From an uncultured Rhodospirillales bacterium (GTDB lineage Bacteria; Pseudomonadota; Alphaproteobacteria; Reyranellales; Reyranellaceae): a DNA stretch of 64,000 nt. The stretch covers positions 1 through 64,000 of the forward strand of contig CADECW010000005.1 of the NCBI GenBank assembly GCA_902825855.1. The letters are read 5' to 3'. The notes below the pieces were generated by a model. It worked only from the letters and a program-made list of their open reading frames with translations. It was not told the DNA's origin and searched no databases. Positions 8,435 through 14,724 of this stretch are shown here, piece by piece. Numbering within the stretch: position 1 is the stretch's first letter; every line of letters starts with the position of its first letter. The position numbers and the translations under genes were made by a program.

Positions 8435-9403
8435 CTACTCCACCTTGGCGCCGGACGCCTTCACGATCGGCGCCCATTTGGCGATCTGCTCTTCATAGAA
8501 CTGCTTCGACGAAGCCGGCGTCGACTGCACCATTTCCATGCCGAGCTCCCTGGCCTTCTCGACGATGGCGGGCGACTTGATAGCCTGATTGATGCCGGTG
8601 CCGAGCTTGTCGACGATCGGCTGCGGCGTCCCGGCCGGCGCGAAGATCAGATACCAGGTGACGACGTCGAGCGGAAACCCGGTGATCTCCTTGACCGTCG
8701 GCACGTCCGGAAGCGCCGTCATGCGCTGGTCGGTGCAGACGGCCAGGATCCGCAATCGACCGCCATCGACGAAGCCCTTGCTGCTGCCCAGCGTGTCGAT
8801 CTGGAAAGCGTGGCGGCCGGCCAAGGTGTCCTGCATGGCCGGCGCCGAGCCCCGATAGGGCACGTGCAGCGTCTCTGCGCCGATGCGTTGGGAGAACAGC
8901 AGGCTGCCCATGTGGATCAGGCTGCCGTTGCCGGGTGTGCCATAAGACTTGCCCGGCTCCTTCTTCAGGAGCGCGATCAATTCATGCAGGGTCTTGGGGC
9001 CGTCGGCAGGCACGACGATGACCATCGGGATCGTGGTGAAGTGGGCGACGGCTGTGAAGCTCTTGTGAGGATCGTAAGGCAGCTTGTCGTACACCGAGGG
9101 CACGATGCTCATGATGGAGGTGCCGACCAGCAGCGTGTAGCCGTCGGGCTTGGCCTCGGCCACGATCTGCGAGGCGATGTTGCCGGCGGCGCCCGACTTG
9201 TTCTCCACCACCACCTGCTGTCCCAGGATCTCGCCAAGGCCCTGCGCCAGCATGCGGGCCGAGAGGTCGGCCGGTCCGCCCGGCGGGAAACCGCCGACGA
9301 ACCGGATGGCGTGGTCGGGATATCCGGCCTGTCCGAATGCCGAGCGCGAGGCGGACAATGCCGCAGGCGCCGCCAGAACAACGCGGCGGCCAATGTTCTT
9401 CAT
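8435..9403 (-). CDS. Bug-family tripartite tricarboxylate (TTT) receptor
   Basis: From the ATG at 9403 this is a 322-residue periplasmic binding protein with signal peptide MKNIGRRVVLAAPAALSA. The family motifs are GYPDHAIRFVGGFPPGGPAD, ENKSGAAGNIASQIV and HVPYRGSAPAMQDTLAGR. The frame continues open upstream to 9961, but that part is the antisense of the aldolase gene. A strong GGAGGA site 5-10 bases before 9403 fixes the start. It is closely related in layout to the next Bug gene, likely a tandem duplication, and is divergent from an HpcH/HpaI aldolase, which suggests uptake of a compound metabolised to an oxo-acid. Confidence 0.9.
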   Translation of the reverse strand: MKNIGRRVVLAAPAALSASRSAFGQAGYPDHAIRFVGGFPPGGPADLSARMLAQGLGEILGQQVVVENKSGAAGNIASQIVAEAKPDGYTLLVGTSIMSIVPSVYDKLPYDPHKSFTAVAHFTTIPMVIVVPADGPKTLHELIALLKKEPGKSYGTPGNGSLIHMGSLLFSQRIGAETLHVPYRGSAPAMQDTLAGRHAFQIDTLGSSKGFVDGGRLRILAVCTDQRMTALPDVPTVKEITGFPLDVVTWYLIFAPAGTPQPIVDKLGTGINQAIKSPAIVEKARELGMEMVQSTPASSKQFYEEQIAKWAPIVKASGAKVE

Positions 9404-9466
9404 GGTTTCCTCCTTTTGCCGCGACTCTAGGGCTATGCTTGCCTCGAGGAAACGGAGGAAGCCCAA

Positions 9467-10348
9467 ATGGCGAAACGCATCAACCGCGCCATCGAACTCC
9501 TGGAAGCCGATCAGGCGATCTACTACGACGGCCCTCACACCGGCCATGTCCTGACCTACGAGCAGGGCCGCCAGGACGCCAAGACTTGGGCCGACTACAT
9601 CAATGTCGGCATGGAGCATGGCGACTTCGACATGAAGGGCCTGTCGGACTACATGCGTGGCCTCGTGGACGGCGGGCCGACCAATTCCGGGCATCGCACG
9701 CCGACCATCATCGTCGAGGCGCCGGTCAACGGCATCGATGGTCCGTCGGTCGCCTACAACGCCTGGCAGTTCCGCCAGATCCTGGGGCGCGGAGTGCATG
9801 GCATCCTGCTCTGCCAAGCGGAATCGGCGGACGCAGTGAAGGAGTTCGTCCGCGCCTGTCGTTTCCCGCATCATAAGACAGGCGTCGACAAGATCGGCAT
9901 CGGCAGCCGAGGCCGAGGCTCGGAACCGACGGCGGCACCGATCTGGGGCATTGATCAGCAAGAGTATTTCGCCCGCTGCGAGCCTTGGCCCCTCAACCCC
10001 CAGGGTGAACTATTGCTCGGTGTAAAGATCGAAAGCCCGCCCGGCGTCGAGCATTGCGAGGAGATTTTGGCGGTGCCTGGATTGGGATTCGCCGAGCTGG
10101 GACCAGGCGATCTCGGTCTGTCGCTGGGCTATACTAGCCTTCAGCGCCGTCCCTACCCGCCGGAAATGGAACGGGCACGAGCTCGCGTCTTCTCCGCCTG
10201 CAAGTGGAACAAGCTCGCCTTCCTTGAAGGCGCTCCGGCAGAGAAGATAACTGCCAGCCTCGACGAGGGCGTACGCGTCATCTCTGGTCACAATCCCGAC
10301 GTAGCCAGGATCGGCCGAGCCCATCAGAAACGCACGATGCCGGTGTAA
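9467..10348 (+). CDS. HpcH/HpaI aldolase family protein
   Basis: This 293-residue (beta/alpha)8-barrel enzyme belongs to the class II, metal-dependent aldolase/citrate-lyase-beta superfamily, which cleaves 2-keto-4-hydroxy acids to pyruvate and an aldehyde. Supporting strings are PTIIVEAPVNG, the segment IESPPGVEHCEEILAVPGL with the metal-binding Glu, and FAELGPGDLGLSLG, the family's G.gDl region. It is divergent from the tandem Bug genes with 63 bases between starts, and has a GGAGGA site before the ATG. The natural substrate is unknown; the neighbouring receptors suggest a transported hydroxy- or oxo-acid. Confidence 0.82.
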   Translation: MAKRINRAIELLEADQAIYYDGPHTGHVLTYEQGRQDAKTWADYINVGMEHGDFDMKGLSDYMRGLVDGGPTNSGHRTPTIIVEAPVNGIDGPSVAYNAWQFRQILGRGVHGILLCQAESADAVKEFVRACRFPHHKTGVDKIGIGSRGRGSEPTAAPIWGIDQQEYFARCEPWPLNPQGELLLGVKIESPPGVEHCEEILAVPGLGFAELGPGDLGLSLGYTSLQRRPYPPEMERARARVFSACKWNKLAFLEGAPAEKITASLDEGVRVISGHNPDVARIGRAHQKRTMPV

Positions 10349-10351
10349 GAG

Positions 10352-10391
10352 CATGACGGGGTCCAGCCGGGATCAGCTGGACCCCATCATG
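10352..10391. terminator. Long hairpin between convergent genes
   Basis: Two 16-base arms (10352-10367 and 10376-10391) pair with one mismatch around an 8-base loop. The core stem is GGGGTCCAGC/GCTGGACCCC. It starts four bases after the aldolase stop and lies before the DUF559 stop, so it probably terminates transcription from both sides. No T-tract follows. Confidence 0.65.
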
Positions 10392-10476
10392 CCTCCCTGC
10401 AACACGCATCCCCGGTTTGCGGGAGTGCGGTTAGATGGAACAGCGCGCGGTTTTATCTCACTGCATTCCGCTCTGG

Positions 10477-10884
10477 TCAGAGAGCGTCGGTGCTCGAGGG
10501 AGCCTGCATCAACCGGAAGATCTGCTGCCAGGCGCTCTCGGGATCGTTGAGCACGTTCTTCGCCGAGAAGTGCGCCACCCGCCAGCCGAGTTGCTGCATG
10601 GACAGCGTGCGGCCGGTATCCTCTTCGCCATCGATCTCGATCACCAGCTTCTTCGTCCTGCAGGCGAAAGCGGCAAGGAAAGGCCCGATGGGCTCCATGC
10701 GCCGGAAGCGCGCTCCGCCGAGCGGCCTGGTACACAGCAGCTCCCACATGGCCTGCTCGGCCTGATTGCCCGAGCGGCGCAGGTCGCGCGCCCGCTCGAT
10801 GCGTTTCTGCAGAGTCCGCCAGCGTTTCCGTTCGCTGCCCTGGGCAGCTGACAGGACGGTGCGGCTCACATCCATGACCGGCAT
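10477..10884 (-). CDS. DUF559 (Vsr-like fold) protein, active site probably degenerate
   Basis: This is a 135-residue protein from the ATG at 10884, which has a GGGGAGG site five bases upstream; a longer TTG start at 10905 is less likely. It matches DUF559, the short-patch-repair-endonuclease-like PD-(D/E)XK family: RRSGNQAEQAMWELL, LGGARFRRMEPIGPF, KKLVIEIDGEED, QLGWRVAHFSAKNVL. In the family the strand after PIGPY normally reads VDF and the IELDG motif is followed by xxH. Here those positions are AAF and EED. Nuclease activity is therefore doubtful. Confidence 0.8.
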   Translation of the reverse strand: MPVMDVSRTVLSAAQGSERKRWRTLQKRIERARDLRRSGNQAEQAMWELLCTRPLGGARFRRMEPIGPFLAAFACRTKKLVIEIDGEEDTGRTLSMQQLGWRVAHFSAKNVLNDPESAWQQIFRLMQAPSSTDAL

Positions 10885-10932
10885 GAAAGCCTCCCCTGAA
10901 TGCAAAAACCTGGGGGAAGCTAGGCCTGGCCG

Positions 10933-10969
10933 GGCCGGCCTTATGTGGCATTTACCACACGGACCGGCC
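10933..10969 (-). terminator. Composite hairpin
   Basis: Outer arms GGCCGG/CCGGCC and inner arms TGTGG/CCACA form a nested hairpin in the gap downstream of the citryl-CoA-lyase-like gene. It may end that transcript. There is no clear T-run. Confidence 0.35.
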
Positions 10970-10976
10970 GCAGGGC

Positions 10977-11786
10977 TTATCTCTGGTCCGGCTCAGCACC
11001 CATGTAGGTGATCTGGTCGGCCCGGAGGTGGCGCCAGGTCGTGTCCTGTGCCTGTTCCTCTAGGAAGTGCGCGCCCATGCTGACGCTGCGAGCCGTCAGC
11101 AGGAAGAGGCGCGTCGCCCGCCAGTCGAAGCCGAGATCGAGCGCAATCGCCGCCCCGACGCCGTCGAGGTTCATCGGCACGGCCCTTCCACCGCGGGTCG
11201 CTGCCAGCTCGGACTCGATCAATTCGGCCAGTCGACAATAGGCCCCGTGGCTGCCGTGCTCCCGCGCCACCGCCAGCAGCCTGGGCGCTCGTGGATCGGC
11301 GCCATGCAAAGGGATGCCGTAGCCCGGGACGCGATTACCCTCCCGCCGCGCGCCATCGACGATGGCACGGGCGATGACGTGCAAGCGCTCCTCGCCTATC
11401 GCCACCGGATCACCCAAAGGCGCGAGATGTCCCGCCATGAGCCGCGCGAGCTGCTCGCCCAGGCCGCCCATGCGATCGCCGAACGCGGCAATGCCGCTGC
11501 CCACTGCTGCCTGGATCGACGTGCCGTAAGATGCGAAGCAACGGCTGATCATCGAAGGCGGTGCGATCCCGTGCTCGATGGATGCGACCAGCAGCGCATC
11601 GAGCACGCGCGCCTGGCCCGGAGTCGGCATCGTGCCCTGCAGCATCAGGAACATCGTCTCGGCGAAGGAGGCGGAGCCGACCAGCTCGGTCAGCCGGTGA
11701 CCCCGCACCACGATCTCCTCTTCGCCGTCCCGGCTCACGACCTTGCAGATCGCGGTCTCCCATTGCGTCATGTCGCGCGTGCTCAT
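10977..11786 (-). CDS. Citryl-CoA lyase / citrate-synthase-like protein
   Basis: This 269-residue protein has the fold of the citrate synthase large domain but is much shorter than true citrate synthases (over 400 residues), matching the stand-alone citryl-CoA lyase-like group. Recognisable parts are SASFAETMFLMLQGTMPTPGQ, the histidine-containing GYGIPLHGADPRAPRLL and the NLDGVGAAIALDLGFDW segment. In the family the role is formation or cleavage of a citryl-CoA-type thioester. It follows the gamma-glutamyltransferase-family gene by 17 bases with its own GGGAGG site, so the two are likely cotranscribed. The true gltA is at 58 kb; this is a second, specialised enzyme. Confidence 0.75.
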   Translation of the reverse strand: MSTRDMTQWETAICKVVSRDGEEEIVVRGHRLTELVGSASFAETMFLMLQGTMPTPGQARVLDALLVASIEHGIAPPSMISRCFASYGTSIQAAVGSGIAAFGDRMGGLGEQLARLMAGHLAPLGDPVAIGEERLHVIARAIVDGARREGNRVPGYGIPLHGADPRAPRLLAVAREHGSHGAYCRLAELIESELAATRGGRAVPMNLDGVGAAIALDLGFDWRATRLFLLTARSVSMGAHFLEEQAQDTTWRHLRADQITYMGAEPDQR

Positions 11787-11803
11787 GCGTGCGCCCTCCC
11801 TCG

Positions 11804-13420
11804 TTAGACGGCGATCACCACGCCGTCATGGCCGGGGTCAGCGCCGCCATCGAGACCGTCGTCGTGAACTCGGATGCCATGCACGGCGGCAAAGCCGAAT
11901 GTGTAAGGACTGCGCACCACCGGATAGCCCAGTCCCTCGAGCTCGCGCTCGACCCTGAACTGGATTCGGTTGGAGATGTCGATCGCATCGGACGTCGCCG
12001 AGAAGCGCGGCGCGCTCACCGCTTCGACCATCGTCATGTCGAAGTCGAGCGCGTTCAGCACGACGTGCAGTACTCCCATGGCGATCTGGGTAGCGCCCGG
12101 TGCGCCGATGATAAGGTGCGGCTCGCCGTCCTTGAAGATGATCGAGGGCACGACCGAGCTGAAACGCGCCTTGCCCGGGGCGATCGACCCGGCGCGATCG
12201 GGCCGCGGATCGAACACTCCCATGCAGCCGTTGTACATGAAGCCCAGGCCCGGCGTGACCACGCCCGAGGGCATGCCGAGCGAATGGGTCATGGTGAAGC
12301 AGTTGCCGTCCCGGTCGAGCACGGAGATGTGCGTGGTGTCCTTGGAGACTGCGCCCGAATTGAAGCGGGGCACCTCGGCCTTCACGCCGCGCGTGATCTC
12401 GGCAGCAAGCGTCTTGGCGTAGGACTTCGAGATCAGCCGCTCGACCGGCACGTCGACGAACTTCGGGTCGCCGACATGGGCGTCCTTGTCGATGGTGGCG
12501 CGCTTCATCGCCTCGCTGACGATGCGGAGGTATTCCGTGGAATTGTGCTCGAGGCTGCCGAGATCGAAGTTCTCCAGGATGTTGAGCATCTCCAGCAGCA
12601 TGACACCACCGCCCGGCGGCTGGTTGGTCGAGACGCGATAGTCGCGATAGTCACCCCACAGGGGCTGATTGCGGACCGGCTTCCACGCCTTCAGGTCCTC
12701 GATGGAGAGCAGCGCGTCGTTCTTCTCCATGTCGTCGGCTATGGCCCTGCCGATCTCGCCTGAGTAGAAGGCGTCGGCGCCGTCCTTCGCGATCGTGCGC
12801 AGCACCTGGCTGTAGTCGCGGTTGACCACGCGGTCGCCGACGCGCTTGGGGCTGCCGTCGGGGCGGCAGAAAAGTGCGCGGGCGGCCGGTGTGAAGCCGG
12901 TACGCTCATGGTTGGGCGCGCGGCCGAAGGCCCCGTCGTCCGACCACCAGTAGTGGACGTGCGGGCGAACGGTCCATCCGTCCTCGGCCCAGGCGATCGC
13001 GGGCTCGACGATGCGCGACCACGGCAGGCTGCCGTGTTCCTTGTGCGCCTCGTAGTACATTTTCAGGTTCGCCGGGGCGCAGATCGACTTGTAGCCGATG
13101 TCGTTCACCCTGCCCCGCAGGATGAATCCGTAGCCGTCACGCGCCTCGCTCTCGATCAGGTTGGCCCACATGTCGGGCCGCGCGCCGAGCGGCGCCGGGG
13201 CATGGGCATCGATGTAGCCATGGAACTTCTTGCCCGGCATGTAGATGCCGCACGATCCGAAGCCGGCAATGCCGCACATCATCGGATCGACTACGCCCTG
13301 AACCAGCGCGCAGGCGATGCCGGCATCGACCGCATTGCCGCCCTCGCGCAGGACATCGGCGCCAGCTTCGGTCGGCTCCGGCTGCGGAGCCACGATCATC
13401 GCTTTCCTGGCGTAGCGCAA
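11804..13420 (-). CDS. Gamma-glutamyltransferase family protein (Ntn hydrolase)
   Basis: This 538-residue proenzyme of the GGT family self-cleaves to expose an N-terminal Thr. The cleavage motif DTTHISVLDRDGN places the nucleophile at Thr362, and the oxyanion-region motif MPSG lies near 383-386. The N-terminus enters the catalytic fold at once (VLREGGNAVDAGIACALVQG) with no signal peptide, unlike classical periplasmic GGTs. A cytosolic amide hydrolase role like that of oxamate amidohydrolase homologues is therefore possible. The start is TTG at 13420 with an AGGAGG site. It is the first gene of a pair with the citryl-CoA-lyase-like gene. Confidence 0.85.
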   Translation of the reverse strand: MRYARKAMIVAPQPEPTEAGADVLREGGNAVDAGIACALVQGVVDPMMCGIAGFGSCGIYMPGKKFHGYIDAHAPAPLGARPDMWANLIESEARDGYGFILRGRVNDIGYKSICAPANLKMYYEAHKEHGSLPWSRIVEPAIAWAEDGWTVRPHVHYWWSDDGAFGRAPNHERTGFTPAARALFCRPDGSPKRVGDRVVNRDYSQVLRTIAKDGADAFYSGEIGRAIADDMEKNDALLSIEDLKAWKPVRNQPLWGDYRDYRVSTNQPPGGGVMLLEMLNILENFDLGSLEHNSTEYLRIVSEAMKRATIDKDAHVGDPKFVDVPVERLISKSYAKTLAAEITRGVKAEVPRFNSGAVSKDTTHISVLDRDGNCFTMTHSLGMPSGVVTPGLGFMYNGCMGVFDPRPDRAGSIAPGKARFSSVVPSIIFKDGEPHLIIGAPGATQIAMGVLHVVLNALDFDMTMVEAVSAPRFSATSDAIDISNRIQFRVERELEGLGYPVVRSPYTFGFAAVHGIRVHDDGLDGGADPGHDGVVIAV

Positions 13421-13438
13421 TTTGATTTCCTCCTACGG

Positions 13439-13511
13439 GTCATTTCCAGCCTATCGAAGGATCACATGTCGTTGCCAGCGAGACGAGGTCCCTTGCTACG
13501 CTCGGAACGAC
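13439..13511. repeat. Diverged copy of a dispersed intergenic repeat
   Basis: The stretch contains CATGTCGTTGCCAGCGAGACGAGGTCCCTTGCTACGCTCGG. This parallels the centre and right arm of the better copy at 46745-46852 (GTTGCGGCGTCGCCAAGACG, then AGGTCCCTCGGCTAC). It fills most of the gap between two tandem minus-strand genes. Confidence 0.45.
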
Positions 13512-13517
13512 AAACGA

Positions 13518-14651
13518 TCAGTCCCAGCCGTTCCTCTTTCGCAGCACGGCTGTGCTCGGCGCCAACGCCAGGCCTTTGCCCTGTACGCCGGGCAACCATT
13601 CGCCGAGCGCCTGCAGGGTTACTTCGTGTGGATGGCCGATCATGACCACGAAGCCCTGGCGCCGTGCGATGCTTTCGGCCTCGGCGAGCTTCCTGCGCAC
13701 GCTGTCCAGCGTCTCCTCGTCGTCGAGGAAGACGTGCCGCGCGATGGAAGGCACGCCCATTTCCTGGGCGAGCTGGTCGCCAACCGACTGCGCACTGGTC
13801 CGTGAATCGAGGAACATCAAGCCGCGCCCCTTGAGCTGACGCAGCACGGTTTCCATGCCGGGTTTGAATGCGGTGAACCGGCTGCCCATGTGGTTGTTGA
13901 CCCCGGCGAAGCCGTCGAAGCTATCGAGCGCGGCAGTCGTGCGCTGGCGCAGTTCGGCGTCGGTCAGCGACACCAAGAGAGCATTGGGCCCGGGGTCGTT
14001 GCGGCCGTCGGGCTCCATCGGCAGATGCAGCATCAGCTCATGGCCTCTCGCCCGCGCGGCCTTTGCCTGCTCGCGCAGGTCCTTCGCATAGGGCAGGAAC
14101 GACATGGTGAGCGGGCCCGGCAGCTCCCAGGCGCGCTTCGAGCGCGGACGATCCAGGCCGACATCGTCGATCACGACGGCAACCAGCGGCTTGCTGTTGA
14201 GGTCGCGGAACGGCACGGCGTTCCTGCGCCACGTGTCCGCGTTCGATGCCGCGGCAGCGAGCTGGACCTTTAATCGCGGCTTTTCCTCGAGCGTCGGCCG
14301 CGGCTGACCTGGCTCGACCTCTGTGTACTTGGGCAAGTCGGGAAGATCTTCGATGCGCGCGTACTTCGGCCCTGAACCAGGTCCGGTCGCAGATCCACGC
14401 TTCATTTCCTCCAGCGTGTCGCGCGCGAGGCGGTCGCCGTCGCCGGTCCCGAGGCGCTCGGCAAGCCAATAACCACCAACCAGACTGGCGCCGAACAGCA
14501 GCACCGCGCCGGCCACGATACCGACCCAGCGGCGAGCGTGAAGCCACGCAAGCAGCCCTTCAAACCGGTGCCTCAGGCGCTCGCCGAGGCCAGGCGGCAA
14601 TCGCGGACTCTTTCTGTTCGCCTTCCTGCTTCTGTTCTTCCTAGACGCCAT
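13518..14651 (-). CDS. Divergent polysaccharide deacetylase family protein
   Basis: This 377-residue protein has an arginine/lysine-rich cytosolic start, a single membrane anchor (residues about 41-62, WVGIVAGAVLLFGASLVGG), a proline-rich linker, and a C-terminal divergent polysaccharide deacetylase domain (PF04748, YibQ-like). Domain motifs are KPLVAVVIDDVGLD, GHELMLHLPMEP, NNHMGSRFTAF, FLDSRTSAQSV and VVMIGHPHE. It is placed in the periplasm facing the wall. In many proteobacteria homologues sit downstream of ctpA/envC, but here no cell-division genes flank it. Enzymatic activity of the family is not well established. Confidence 0.85.
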   Translation of the reverse strand: MASRKNRSRKANRKSPRLPPGLGERLRHRFEGLLAWLHARRWVGIVAGAVLLFGASLVGGYWLAERLGTGDGDRLARDTLEEMKRGSATGPGSGPKYARIEDLPDLPKYTEVEPGQPRPTLEEKPRLKVQLAAAASNADTWRRNAVPFRDLNSKPLVAVVIDDVGLDRPRSKRAWELPGPLTMSFLPYAKDLREQAKAARARGHELMLHLPMEPDGRNDPGPNALLVSLTDAELRQRTTAALDSFDGFAGVNNHMGSRFTAFKPGMETVLRQLKGRGLMFLDSRTSAQSVGDQLAQEMGVPSIARHVFLDDEETLDSVRRKLAEAESIARRQGFVVMIGHPHEVTLQALGEWLPGVQGKGLALAPSTAVLRKRNGWD

Positions 14652-14724
14652 ATGAACTGTCAGTTCTAAAGCCCTGGCCTGTCGTTCTTATTTTGCCTCA
14701 ATTGAAGGCGTCGGCAAACATTAG

